From Xanthomonas massiliensis (GTDB lineage: Bacteria; Pseudomonadota; Gammaproteobacteria; Xanthomonadales; Xanthomonadaceae), in assembly GCF_900018785.1 (NCBI RefSeq), contig NZ_FCOY01000007.1:1206001-1270000 (forward strand): a stretch of 64,000 bases of DNA, in the 5' to 3' direction. A program made the translations under genes and the position numbers. Below, piece after piece: positions 56,156-64,000 of the stretch (position 1 is its first letter; every line of letters starts with the position of its first letter). Under the pieces are notes generated by a model, which made no database searches, was not told where the DNA came from, and saw only the letters and a program-made list of their open reading frames with translations.

Positions 56156-58201
56156 TCAGGAGGCGCTGGGCGCCGGATCCAGCGCCGGCGTCGGCGCGGC
56201 CGCGAGCGAGTAGCGCAGCCCCACCAGGCCCAGCAGGCCCTCGTCGCGGCCCTGGCCGGGCGGCAGCGAGCGCACCCGCGAGAGCGAGGCATCCAGGCCC
56301 TGGCGCAGCGCATCGGGCACCGGCAGGTGGCTGGCGCGCTTTGCCTGTGCGCGATAGTGCGCGGCCACCTGCAGCAGCAGGCGGTCGATCGCCTCGGCGT
56401 TGACCGGCGGCAGGTCGCGGCGCGCACGGCGCAGCTCCAGCACGTTCAGGCCGACGCGGATCTCGTCGAGCAGGTCCACCGTGGCCAGGCCGCTGCTGGC
56501 CGATACCGCCGCCATGCGCGGTGCCAGCTGGCCGAGCAGGTCGAGCATGCGCGCGGTGAACAGCTCGCGGTCCTGCAGGCCATGGCCGGCGGCGGCGTCG
56601 GCGATCACCTTCCAGGCCTGGCGCACCAGCCGGCGCGCGCTCCACTCGGCGCCCACCGAGCGAAACAGGCGGGTGACGATGATCGCGAAGCCCACGCCCA
56701 GCACGATGGACACGCTGGAGTTGAAGAAGGCCTGCACGTCGCCGTTGTAGGTGCTGCGCAGGTTCAGCAGGGTGGCCAGGTTGACCGTCATCGGCAGCGC
56801 GTAGGGCATGGTCTTCGGGTCGTAGACCAGCCGTCCCAGCAGCAGGAACGCCGGCGCCAGCACCAGTACCAGCGAGCCGAAGTCGTGCACCGCCGGCAGC
56901 ACGCCGAACTGGTAGAACGCCACCAGCGCCAGCGAGCCGATGGTGGCCAGGAGCATGCGCAGCATGCTCGGGGTGGGGTCGTCCTGGGCGGCGAAGAAGG
57001 CCGCGGCCACCGCGCCGAGCATGGCCCCGAACGCACCGCCCGGCCAGCCGATGGCGATCCACAGCACGCAGTAGCTGAACAGGCTCACGCCGACGCTGGC
57101 GGCGGCGAAGGCGATCATCGGCCAGTCCACGTGGCGCTGGCGCAGCACGTTGATGCGGTCCAGATCGATGCGGAAGAAGTTGCGTTCCACCGTGCCTTCG
57201 TGGCCGTGCGCGATCGCGTCCTGCAGCCTGCGGCAATCGCTCCACAGTTCGATCAGCTCGTCCAGGCGCAGCAGCAGGCTGTTGGCCAGCAGGGTGTCCA
57301 CGTCCGAGGACGGCTCCGGCCGCATCGCCCGCACGCGCGCGTGCAGCGCGGCCACCGCCTCGGCCTGCGGGGCCTCCTTGCGTTCCATCCAGGCGGCGAT
57401 GTCGTGCAGCAGCTGCTGCTGTTCGGGGGTGTCGGCATGGCGGCCGCGCAGGTTGTCCAGGCGGTCGCCGATCCAGCCCAGCACCGGCAGCAGCGCCAGC
57501 ATGCGCATGCGCAGCTCCTGCATGCGCACGTGCGCGGCGGCATGGCGTGGGTCGTCGTAGCGCGCCATGGTGATCAACGTGTCGAACTGGGCCACGTCGG
57601 CGGCGAGCAGGGTCCGGCGCGAGGTCTTGCCGTCCTGGCCCTTGCGGCCGACCAGCACCTGGCGCGCCCATAGCGCCGCATCGTCCATCCAGCTGCCGAT
57701 GCGGCTGTTGATCACCGGCTTGGCCGAGGCCGGGAACACCAGCGAGGCGACCACCACCGCGCACAGCGAGCCGAGGATGATCTCCTCGCTGCGCGCCACC
57801 GCGATGTCGAAGATCTGCTCGGGCGTGGCGATGGCCTGGAAGCCGATGAACGCGGCGGTGTAGCTGGCGAGCATGAAGGTGTAGCCGGACGGACCGCGGT
57901 GCAGCAGTGCGATGAACAGGCAACCCGACAGCCACAGCGCCAGCATCGCGCTCATCAGCAGCGGGGTCTGCACGAAGTTCATGCACACCACCACGGCCGC
58001 GCACGCCAGCAGCGTGCCGAGGATGCGGTAGCCGCCGCGCGCGCGGGTCATGCCCAGCACCGGCTGCGACACCACGTACACCGTCGCCATCGCCCAGTAC
58101 GGCCGCGCCAGGTTGCCCAGCAGGCTGATGCCCAGCGTGGCCACCGCGGCCACGTACAGCTTGGCCGAGAACATCCACGCGCGCCGGTCGCTCAACAGCA
58201 T
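56156..58201 (-). CDS. FUSC-family (AaeB-like) inner-membrane efflux protein
   Basis: A 681-residue transporter with two membrane blocks of about five or six helices (about 10-165 and 350-500), each followed by a cytoplasmic helical region, the FUSC/AaeB layout. AaeB-type pumps export aromatic carboxylic acids. It is the last gene of a five-gene minus-strand operon: MarR regulator, DUF1656, HlyD, outer-membrane factor and this pump. The start at 58201 follows the outer-membrane factor stop by 16 bp. The substrate here is not known. Confidence 0.9.
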   Translation of the reverse strand: MLLSDRRAWMFSAKLYVAAVATLGISLLGNLARPYWAMATVYVVSQPVLGMTRARGGYRILGTLLACAAVVVCMNFVQTPLLMSAMLALWLSGCLFIALLHRGPSGYTFMLASYTAAFIGFQAIATPEQIFDIAVARSEEIILGSLCAVVVASLVFPASAKPVINSRIGSWMDDAALWARQVLVGRKGQDGKTSRRTLLAADVAQFDTLITMARYDDPRHAAAHVRMQELRMRMLALLPVLGWIGDRLDNLRGRHADTPEQQQLLHDIAAWMERKEAPQAEAVAALHARVRAMRPEPSSDVDTLLANSLLLRLDELIELWSDCRRLQDAIAHGHEGTVERNFFRIDLDRINVLRQRHVDWPMIAFAAASVGVSLFSYCVLWIAIGWPGGAFGAMLGAVAAAFFAAQDDPTPSMLRMLLATIGSLALVAFYQFGVLPAVHDFGSLVLVLAPAFLLLGRLVYDPKTMPYALPMTVNLATLLNLRSTYNGDVQAFFNSSVSIVLGVGFAIIVTRLFRSVGAEWSARRLVRQAWKVIADAAAGHGLQDRELFTARMLDLLGQLAPRMAAVSASSGLATVDLLDEIRVGLNVLELRRARRDLPPVNAEAIDRLLLQVAAHYRAQAKRASHLPVPDALRQGLDASLSRVRSLPPGQGRDEGLLGLVGLRYSLAAAPTPALDPAPSAS

Positions 58202-58217
58202 GGTCGTGCTCCCGTGT

Positions 58218-59654
58218 TCACGGCGCGGCCGCAGCCTGCCAGCCACCGCCCAGGGCCAGCATCAGCCGCACCTGGTCCTGCGAGACCTGGGCCTCGGCCG
58301 CGGCCACCTGCGCGTCCGAGCCGGCCTGGGTGCGATCGGCGTCGAGGCTGGCCAGGTAGGGCGCGCGCCCGCCGACGTACAGCCGCCGGTTCTGTTCGGC
58401 GGCCAGGCGCGCGGCATCGTGCGCGGTGCGCAGCGCCTGCAGGCGCTGCAGGTCCTGGGCGTAGGCGTCGAGCAGGGTCTGGGTCTCGCGCAGGGCATCG
58501 AGCACGGTCTGGTCGAACTGGGCCAGTGCCGCGCGGGCGCCGGCCTCGCTGGCCGCCACTCGCGCGCGCGCGCCGTTGGAGGGGATCGACCAGGAGATCA
58601 GCGGGCCGATCGACCATTGCCGCGTGGCCGCTTCGCCGAAGTCGTCCAGCAGGCCGGCGGCGCCGGCCGCGGCGCCGAGGCGGATGTCCGGGTACAGCTC
58701 GGCGGTGGCCACGCCGATGCGCGCGGTGGCCGCGGCCAGGCGGCGTTCGGCCGCGCGCACGTCGGGCCGGCGCGCCAGCAGCGCCCGACCGTCGCCGACC
58801 GGGATCGGCCGGTCCGGGTGCGGCGCCGTCGCGCAGCCGTCCACGCCCTCGGGCAGCTGCCCGGGCGTGTTGCCCAGCAGCGCCGCCAGCGAGTACTCGG
58901 CCGCGCGCTTGTGCGCCTGCAGCGGCGGCAGCGCGGCCTGCAGCGCGGCCACCTGGGCCTGGGCGCGGGTCACGTCCACCACGGTGCCGCGCCCGGCATC
59001 GGCCAGGCGCCGGGCGATGTCCAGGCTGTGCTGCTGCAGGTCCACCGAATGGCGGGCGATGTCCAGCTCGTGGTTGGCGTTGCAGATGTCCAGGTAGTTG
59101 CCGGCCACCTGCGCGACCACGCCGATGCGCGCCAGGTCCAGCGCCGCCTGGGTGGCCTGCGCGTCGGCATGGGCGGCTTCGCTGGCGCGGCGCAGCTTGC
59201 CGAACAGGTCGAAATCGTAGGAGATCTTCAATCCGCCGCTGCCGAGGTTGAACACCGGCAGCTTCTCGCTGAGCAGGAACGATTCGGCCGACACCTGCGC
59301 GCGCTGCGCGCCGGCCTCGGCCGCGTACTCCAGGCCGCCGGCATCGAGGGCCTGCTCGTAGACCGCGGTGGCGCGCTCCAGGTTGGCGCTGGCCGCGCGC
59401 AGCCCGGCGTTGGCGGCCAGGGCACGCTCGATCAGGCCGTCCAGGACCCGATCGTCGTACAGCGCCCACCAGCGCTCGGGCAGCGGCTGGCCCGGCGCGA
59501 CCCGGTCGTTGCCGGTATCGAGGAAGGCGCCCTGCGCCTCGGCGCGGTTGGCCGCGGCTTCGCCGGGCAGGTGGTAGTCGGGCCCGACCGTGGCACAGGC
59601 GGCGAGGGTGCCCAGGCCCAGTCCCAGGGCCAGGCGTGGCAGGCGCGCGATCAT
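58218..59654 (-). CDS. NodT-family outer-membrane efflux lipoprotein
   Basis: A 478-residue TolC-like channel lipoprotein. The signal ends in lipobox LAAC (Cys about 19), followed by CATVGPDY, which is typical of NodT/OprM proteins. Two repeats of outer-membrane-factor helices follow (LLARRPDVRAAERRLAAA in the second, with ELYPDI). The start ATG overlaps the stop of the HlyD gene (ATGA), indicating coupled translation. It provides the exit duct for the AaeAB-like pump. Confidence 0.92.
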   Translation of the reverse strand: MIARLPRLALGLGLGTLAACATVGPDYHLPGEAAANRAEAQGAFLDTGNDRVAPGQPLPERWWALYDDRVLDGLIERALAANAGLRAASANLERATAVYEQALDAGGLEYAAEAGAQRAQVSAESFLLSEKLPVFNLGSGGLKISYDFDLFGKLRRASEAAHADAQATQAALDLARIGVVAQVAGNYLDICNANHELDIARHSVDLQQHSLDIARRLADAGRGTVVDVTRAQAQVAALQAALPPLQAHKRAAEYSLAALLGNTPGQLPEGVDGCATAPHPDRPIPVGDGRALLARRPDVRAAERRLAAATARIGVATAELYPDIRLGAAAGAAGLLDDFGEAATRQWSIGPLISWSIPSNGARARVAASEAGARAALAQFDQTVLDALRETQTLLDAYAQDLQRLQALRTAHDAARLAAEQNRRLYVGGRAPYLASLDADRTQAGSDAQVAAAEAQVSQDQVRLMLALGGGWQAAAAP

Positions 59655-60601
59655 GGCCGTGCCGCCTGGCCCCGTGCGTCGCGGGCCTTGCCGTCGTCGT
59701 CGCGGATGCTGACCGTGGCGGTGCGCCCGGCGATCAGCTGCACGCCGGCGGGGATCGTGTCGATGGCGATGCGGACCGGGATGCGCTGGGCCAGGCGCAC
59801 CCAGTCGAAGGCCGGGGTCACGTTGGGCAGCAGGCTGGCCCCGTCGCTGCGGTAGCGGTCCTCGATGCCGGCGGCGATGCTGGCCACGTGGCCGGCCAGC
59901 GGGCGGTCCTCGCCCATCAGGTGGATTTCCACGCGCTGGCCCGGGCGCACGCGGCGCAGGCGGGTCTCCTCGAAGTAGCCGTCCACGCGGTAGGAGCCGG
60001 CGTCGAGCACGGCGGTCACCGCCTTGCCGGCGCTGACGTAGTCGCCCACGCGCACGGTGCGGTCGGTCAGGGCGCCGTCGGCGGGACTGCGCACCACGGT
60101 GCGCGCCAGGTTGAGCTGGGCGAGGTCGATCGCGGCCTGGGCGGTCTGCACCGCCGAGCGTGCCGCCGCCAGGGTGGACTGCGCCGCTTCCAGCTTGGCA
60201 CGGCGCACCTCGGCGTCCTCGGCGGCGACCAGGTCCTGCAGGCTGCGGTCGCGTGCGGTCTCGCGCCGCAGCTGGTTGGCCGCGGCCTCGGCCTCGGCCA
60301 CCGCCGCGCGGCGCTCGGCCAGCGTGGCCTGGGCCTGTTCCAGGGCGATGCGGTAGCGCGCCTGGTCGACCACGAACAGCGGCTGGCCGCGCTTGACCGG
60401 CTGGTTGTCCCAGGCCAGCACCTCGGTGACCAGGCCGGACACGTCCGGCGCCACCTGCACCACGTCGGCGTTGACGTGCGCATCGCGCGTCCACGGCTCG
60501 TCCATGTAGTAGTGCCACAGGTGGCTGAGCACGAAGGCGGCGGCCACCACCGCCACCAGCGTCAGGCCGATCGGCAGGGCGTTGCGGGCGATGCGGTTCA
60601 T
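59651..60601 (-). CDS. HlyD/AaeA-like periplasmic adaptor
   Basis: A 316-residue membrane-fusion protein linking the FUSC pump to the outer-membrane channel. There is one N-terminal transmembrane helix (about 10-28), a biotinyl-lipoyl-like half (VQVAPDVSGLV about 48-58), a coiled-coil hairpin (about 85-165) and a second lipoyl half (TVVRSPADGAL). Both ends overlap neighbouring genes by 4 bp, which supports one operon. Confidence 0.92.
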   Translation of the reverse strand: MNRIARNALPIGLTLVAVVAAAFVLSHLWHYYMDEPWTRDAHVNADVVQVAPDVSGLVTEVLAWDNQPVKRGQPLFVVDQARYRIALEQAQATLAERRAAVAEAEAAANQLRRETARDRSLQDLVAAEDAEVRRAKLEAAQSTLAAARSAVQTAQAAIDLAQLNLARTVVRSPADGALTDRTVRVGDYVSAGKAVTAVLDAGSYRVDGYFEETRLRRVRPGQRVEIHLMGEDRPLAGHVASIAAGIEDRYRSDGASLLPNVTPAFDWVRLAQRIPVRIAIDTIPAGVQLIAGRTATVSIRDDDGKARDARGQAARP

Positions 60602-60807
60602 ACGCGCAGCTCCTGCATCAGGGCGAACAGGCCGCCGAGCAGCAGCACGTAGATCGCCAGGTTGAACAGCGGCGGATGCCACACGTGGCGATAAGCGCCC
60701 ACGTGCGCGAGCAGCAGCTGCAGCGCACTCATCAACAGGTAGGCGATGAGCATCAGCAGCAGCAGGGTGGGGATGAAGACCCCGTAGAGATTGAATTCTC
60801 CGAACAT
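60598..60807 (-). CDS. DUF1656 (AaeX-like) small membrane protein
   Basis: A 69-residue protein with two hydrophobic helices (about 8-30 and 45-63), starting MFGEFNLYGVFIPTL, as in AaeX/DUF1656 proteins that accompany AaeA and AaeB. Its role is unknown. The stop overlaps the HlyD start (ATGA). Confidence 0.85.
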   Translation of the reverse strand: MFGEFNLYGVFIPTLLLLMLIAYLLMSALQLLLAHVGAYRHVWHPPLFNLAIYVLLLGGLFALMQELRV

Positions 60808-60934
60808 GGCGGTGGTTTTCGGCTGGGGTGGGCGGATCCGCGTCCGCGGTGCCTGCTGGCGTCCGGGACCGGCGTCCATAACGATGGACGGGCCGCCAGG
60901 GCGACCCGTCGCGAGGAAGGGGGGAGGGAACGGA

Positions 60935-61378
60935 TCAGGGGAAGCGGGTCGCGGCCTCCCCGAGCAACTGGTAGACGCGCAGGACCGCCTCGATGTCCTC
61001 CTCCGGCAGCCCGGCCAGCACCTCGGTGCGCAGCGCGATCAGCTCCTGCTCCAGCTGCACGAACAGGTCCTGGCCCTTGTCGGTCAGCCACAGCAGGTTG
61101 GCGCGGCGGTCGCTGGCGTCGCATTCGCGGCGGATGAGCTCACTGGCGGCCAGCTTGTCGAGCAGGCGCACCAGCGACGGGCCCTCCATGCCCAGCTGCT
61201 GGGCCAGCGCGACCTGGCGGATGCCGCCGCCGGAGCGCCCGATCATCAGCAGCGTGCCGGTGCACGCGGCCGAGATGCCGTAGCTGCCCAGGCGCATATC
61301 GGCCAGGCGTTGCCACTGGCGCGCGGCCGGTCCCAGGCCCGAGGTCAGCCGCATCTGCAGAGTTTGGTAGGTGTCCAT
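60935..61378 (-). CDS. MarR-family transcriptional regulator
   Basis: A 147-residue winged-helix regulator. The HTH region is about GGIRQVALAQQLGMEGPSLVR with the wing RRECDASDRRANLLWLT, whose DxRR motif is typical of MarR repressors. It heads the efflux operon (127 bp before the DUF1656 gene) and probably represses it until a phenolic ligand binds. An ATG at 61393 is an alternative start, but it would fall within the likely operator palindrome. Confidence 0.88.
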   Translation of the reverse strand: MDTYQTLQMRLTSGLGPAARQWQRLADMRLGSYGISAACTGTLLMIGRSGGGIRQVALAQQLGMEGPSLVRLLDKLAASELIRRECDASDRRANLLWLTDKGQDLFVQLEQELIALRTEVLAGLPEEDIEAVLRVYQLLGEAATRFP

Positions 61379-61382
61379 GACG

Positions 61383-61401
61383 TTAGTTAGCATACTACTA
61401 A
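61383..61401. promoter_or_regulatory. candidate MarR operator
   Basis: The AT-rich 19-mer TTAGTTAGCATACTACTAA has 5-bp inverted arms (TTAGT/ACTAA) separated by 9 bp. It lies at the start of the MarR gene in the shared region with the divergent folE. This is the usual form and position of MarR-type operators. Confidence 0.5.
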
Positions 61402-61475
61402 TTTCCCCGCTAAAGTATTAACGGACCGCGTGCGGGTACCATGGCGGCCCCCCAAGGGCAGGTCCCCGCCGTCCG

Positions 61476-62081
61476 ATGAGCCAGCACGATTCCGCCGATA
61501 CCCCCGTCACCCAGGCCGAGGCCGAGCAGGCCGTGCGCACGCTGCTGCGCTGGGCGGGCGAGGATCCCTCGCGCGAGGGCCTGCTGGATACGCCGCGGCG
61601 CGTGGCCGAGGCCTATGGCGACTGGTTCAGCGGCTACCGCGACGATCCGCGCGCCTACCTGGAGCGCACCTTCGAGGAGGTCGCCGGCTACGACGAGATG
61701 ATCGTGCTGCGCGACATCGAGTACGAAAGCCATTGCGAGCACCACATGGCGCCGATCATCGGCAAGGTCCACGTCGGCTACGTGCCGGACGGCAAGGTGG
61801 TGGGCATCAGCAAGCTGGCGCGGGTGGTGGAGGCCTATGCGCGCCGCTTCCAGGTGCAGGAGAAGATGACCGCGCAGATCGCCGCGTGCATCCAGGAAGT
61901 GCTGCATCCGCTGGGCGTGGGCGTGGTGGTCGAAGGCGCGCACGAGTGCATGACCACGCGCGGCATCCACAAGCGCGGGGTCAGCATGATCACCTCCAAG
62001 ATGCTCGGCAGCTTCCACGACGACGCGCGCACCCGCGCCGAGTTCCTGCGCTTCATCGAGACCGGCAACCACCGCCGCTGA
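61476..62081 (+). CDS. folE: GTP cyclohydrolase I
   Basis: It converts GTP to dihydroneopterin triphosphate, the first step of folate and pterin synthesis. The 201-residue chain has zinc-binding [10 protein letters not shown] (Cys and His near 85-88), the central [18 protein letters not shown], and the C-terminal Cys-containing [11 protein letters not shown]. The length and motifs are those of the standard type IA enzyme. It is divergent from the MarR gene. Confidence 0.96.
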   Translation: MSQHDSADTPVTQAEAEQAVRTLLRWAGEDPSREGLLDTPRRVAEAYGDWFSGYRDDPRAYLERTFEEVAGYDEMIVLRDIEYESHCEHHMAPIIGKVHVGYVPDGKVVGISKLARVVEAYARRFQVQEKMTAQIAACIQEVLHPLGVGVVVEGAHECMTTRGIHKRGVSMITSKMLGSFHDDARTRAEFLRFIETGNHRR

Positions 62082-62099
62082 GCCCGGCGGTGCCGCGGC

Positions 62100-62903
62100 T
62101 CAGCCCTGGCGCAGGTCCCAGCCCATCCGCGCGATCAGCACCACCACCAGCACCACGAACAGGCGGCGGATCAGCGGCGTGCCGCCGCGCAGCGCCAGTC
62201 GCGTGCCGGCCAGTGCGCCGAGGATGTTGGCCGCGGCCATCGGCACGGCCAGCACCGGCAGGAAGTGGCCGGTGGGGACGAAGAACGACAGCGCGGCCAG
62301 GTTGGTGGCGACGTTGACCGTCTTCGAGGCGGCCGAGGCATGCAGGAAGTCCATGCCCAGGAAGCGCACGAACAGGAAGATCAGGAAGCTGCCGGTGCCC
62401 GGGCCGAAGAAGCCATCGTAGAAGCCGATCCCCGCGCCGATCAGCACGGCCGCCAGCAGTTCGCGCCGGGCGCCCGGCCGGGCCGCCTGCAGCGCGCCGA
62501 AGTCCTTGCGCGCCAGGGTGTAGGCCAGCATCGCCAGCAGCAGCACCAGGATCAGCGGCCGCACCGCCTGGCGCGGCAGCAGGCTCACCGCCGTGGCGCC
62601 GAGGAACGAGAAGGCGAATGCCGTGGCCGCCGCGACCAGCACTGGCTTCCACGGCAGCGGCATGCGCCGCGCGTAACGCCAGGCCGCGGTCGCAGTACCG
62701 GCCACCGAGGCGAACTTGTTGGTGCCCAGCAAGGTCGCCGGTGCCTGCTGCGGCAGCGCCGCGAACAGGCCCGGGATCTGCACCAGGCCGCCGCCTCCCA
62801 CGGCCGCGTCCACCAGGCCGGCAGTGAAGGCCAGCGCGACCAGCCAGGGCAGCAACGGCAGCAGTTCGGACACGGGACGACGGGCGGCGAAAAAGGCGCG
62901 CAA
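62100..62903 (-). CDS. TauE/SafE-family anion permease
   Basis: A 267-residue membrane protein with about eight helices. GGGGLVQIP near the N-terminus and [16 protein letters not shown] in the middle are the two pseudo-repeat signatures of TauE/SafE (sulfite or organosulfonate exporters). [10 protein letters not shown] and [10 protein letters not shown] fit as well. The start could be at 62903 or a few codons later. The substrate is not known. It is convergent with folE. Confidence 0.88.
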   Translation of the reverse strand: MRAFFAARRPVSELLPLLPWLVALAFTAGLVDAAVGGGGLVQIPGLFAALPQQAPATLLGTNKFASVAGTATAAWRYARRMPLPWKPVLVAAATAFAFSFLGATAVSLLPRQAVRPLILVLLLAMLAYTLARKDFGALQAARPGARRELLAAVLIGAGIGFYDGFFGPGTGSFLIFLFVRFLGMDFLHASAASKTVNVATNLAALSFFVPTGHFLPVLAVPMAAANILGALAGTRLALRGGTPLIRRLFVVLVVVLIARMGWDLRQG

Positions 62904-62971
62904 GCATAGGCGCGGCGCGCGATGCTGTCACCGGCGTGCACCGCGCCGGCCCGATGCGGAACAATGCCCGG

Positions 62972-63361
62972 ATGAAGACGCCCGCCGACCCGTGTCCCTG
63001 CGGCCGCCCGCTGGCCTACGCCGCGTGCTGCGGTCGGCTGCATGCCGGTGCGCCCGCTGCCGATGCCGAGGCCCTGATGCGCTCGCGCTACAGTGCCTAC
63101 GTGCGCGGCCTGGCCGACTACCTGCTGGCCACCTGGCATCCGTCCACGCGGCCGCCGCAGCTGGACCTGGCCGATCCGCCGCAGGGCCGCACCGTCTGGC
63201 TCGGGCTCGACGTCGGCCGCCATCGCCAGGTCGCGTCGGACCGGGCCGAGGTGGAATTCGTCGCGCGCTACCGCATCGGCGGCGGGCGCGCGGTGCGCAT
63301 GGTCGAGTACAGCCGCTTCGTGCGCGAGGATGGCCGCTGGTACTACCTGGATGCCCGATGA
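62972..63361 (+). CDS. YchJ-family protein
   Basis: A 129-residue protein with an N-terminal SEC-C-like zinc motif ([19 protein letters not shown], about 5-23) and a cystatin/NTF2-like C-terminal domain ([25 protein letters not shown]), the YchJ family arrangement. Function is unknown. The start at 62972 ([11 protein letters not shown]) fits the family; the longer frame from 62936 adds an unrelated leader. It lies 11 bp ahead of the mutarotase gene. Confidence 0.85.
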   Translation: MKTPADPCPCGRPLAYAACCGRLHAGAPAADAEALMRSRYSAYVRGLADYLLATWHPSTRPPQLDLADPPQGRTVWLGLDVGRHRQVASDRAEVEFVARYRIGGGRAVRMVEYSRFVREDGRWYYLDAR

Positions 63362-63371
63362 GGAAGACTGC

Positions 63372-64000
63372 ATGACCGCCCTGCCCGACGTGCCCGGCCT
63401 GTCCCTGGACCACTGGCACGGCCAGCCCCTGCTGCGCATCGCCACCCCGGCCTGCACCGCCGCGGTGAGCCTGTTCGGCGGGCAGCTGCTGTCCTTCGTG
63501 CCCGCCGGCCAGCAGGATCTGCTCTGGCTCTCGCCGCTGGCCAAGGCCCCGCCCGCGCCCATCCGCGGCGGCGTGCCGGTGTGCTGGCCGTGGTTCGGCC
63601 GCCAGGACCAGCCCGACACCGCGCCGGCCCACGGCCTGGCACGGACCGCGGTGTGGACCGTGGCCGCGGCCGAGTGCCGCGACGAGACCGTGCATCTGGT
63701 GCTCGACGCGCCGGCGTTTCCCGGCTGGCCGCTGGCATTGCGCATGGAGCTGCAGCTCGGTCGCGCGCTGGAGCAGCGCCTGGTCACCGTCAACCGCGGC
63801 GACGCGCCGGTACGCGTCAGCCAGGCCCTGCACAGCTATTTCCGCGTCGGCGACGCGCTGCAGGTGGACGTGCAGGGCGTGGACGGGCTGGAATACCTGG
63901 ACAAGTTCGAAGGCTATGCCCACCGCCATCGCCAGCACGGCGACTGGAACCTGCGCGACGCCCACGATCCCGGGCGCAGCGATCGCATCTACCTGGGCGC
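63372..64000 (+). CDS. D-hexose-6-phosphate mutarotase, cut by window end
   Basis: The first about 209 residues of an aldose-1-epimerase-like protein (YeaD family) that interconverts alpha and beta forms of glucose-6-phosphate. Readable features are FGGQLLSF, the active-site stretch APIRGGVPVCWPWFG, AHGLAR and LHSYFRV. The start at 63372 has AGGAAG 5 bp upstream. The gene runs past position 64000, so its C-terminus with the catalytic Glu is not seen. Confidence 0.88.
   Translation, partial: MTALPDVPGLSLDHWHGQPLLRIATPACTAAVSLFGGQLLSFVPAGQQDLLWLSPLAKAPPAPIRGGVPVCWPWFGRQDQPDTAPAHGLARTAVWTVAAAECRDETVHLVLDAPAFPGWPLALRMELQLGRALEQRLVTVNRGDAPVRVSQALHSYFRVGDALQVDVQGVDGLEYLDKFEGYAHRHRQHGDWNLRDAHDPGRSDRIYLG

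Noticed and set aside
61393..61412. MarR start at 61393 instead of 61378
   Set aside because: Possible, but the ATG lies inside the palindrome that looks like an operator, so the internal start was preferred; the two differ by five codons.
1..64000. CRISPR array
   Set aside because: No series of regularly spaced identical repeats was seen; the repeats present are tandem coding units, IS ends or duplicated genes.
1..64000. tRNA or rRNA genes
   Set aside because: No cloverleaf with a recognisable T-loop and no rRNA sequence were noticed on reading; a covariance-model scan would be needed to be certain.

Overview
The window is GC-rich chromosomal DNA from a gammaproteobacterium, most likely of the family Xanthomonadaceae (Stenotrophomonas, Pseudoxanthomonas, Luteimonas or Xanthomonas relatives). 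The basis is the high GC content, the TonB-dependent receptors paired with secreted hydrolases, VgrG-type secretion modules, REP-like hairpins and the gene families themselves. The genus cannot be fixed by reading alone.

Layout. (1) 1-1584: core gene mnmE. (2) About 1585-26936: a genomic island. A P4-type tyrosine recombinase sits directly after mnmE, followed by a roughly 20.5-kb co-directional, mostly overlapping gene array (3165-23645) that reads as an anti-phage defence operon: small ribbon-helix-helix-like protein, DISARM DrmD-like SNF2 helicase, very large Eco57I/PglX-type DNA methyltransferase, a Septu-like AAA ATPase + HNH nuclease pair, a Schlafen/AlbA_2-type ATP-binding protein, a 2120-residue helicase with a DUF1998 region and a Vsr-like nuclease candidate, and a UvrD-type helicase with a RelE-like N-terminal domain. 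The right flank is mobile-element debris: a truncated second integrase, an IS3-family element cut by an IS1595-family element, and IS30 and RhuM-like remnants. (3) 26937-42006: ordinary core and metabolic genes: sulfurtransferase and cysteine synthase; a copper P-type ATPase with a tandemly repeated metal-binding N-terminus; a TonB receptor with GlpQ-like phosphodiesterase; a rhomboid protease; a TerC-family protein under a yybP-ykoY (Mn2+) riboswitch; rlmI; a TonB-receptor stub with a secreted dipeptidase. (4) 42105-51240: a rearranged type VI secretion (VgrG/effector/immunity) module with a duplicated vgrG segment, an effector whose C-terminal toxin domain is AT-rich, AT-rich lipoprotein or immunity genes, and a decayed second effector copy flanked by IS3 and IS481 remnants. 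(5) 51239-64000: chromosomal genes including lhgO, a DUF2501 protein, a prolyl-aminopeptidase-like hydrolase, a MarR-controlled AaeXAB-like efflux operon with its own outer-membrane channel, folE, a TauE/SafE permease, a YchJ-like protein and a hexose-6-phosphate mutarotase cut by the window end.

How the parts work together. The defence array mixes parts known from separate systems (DISARM, Septu, Schlafen-like, UvrD helicases) in one apparent transcription unit with stop/start overlaps. That makes it the strongest candidate for an undescribed composite system. A short AT-rich patch inside the C-terminal half of the methyltransferase resembles a swapped target-recognition segment. The secretion module shows the same theme at another scale: conserved GC-rich delivery parts joined to exchangeable AT-rich toxin and immunity ends.
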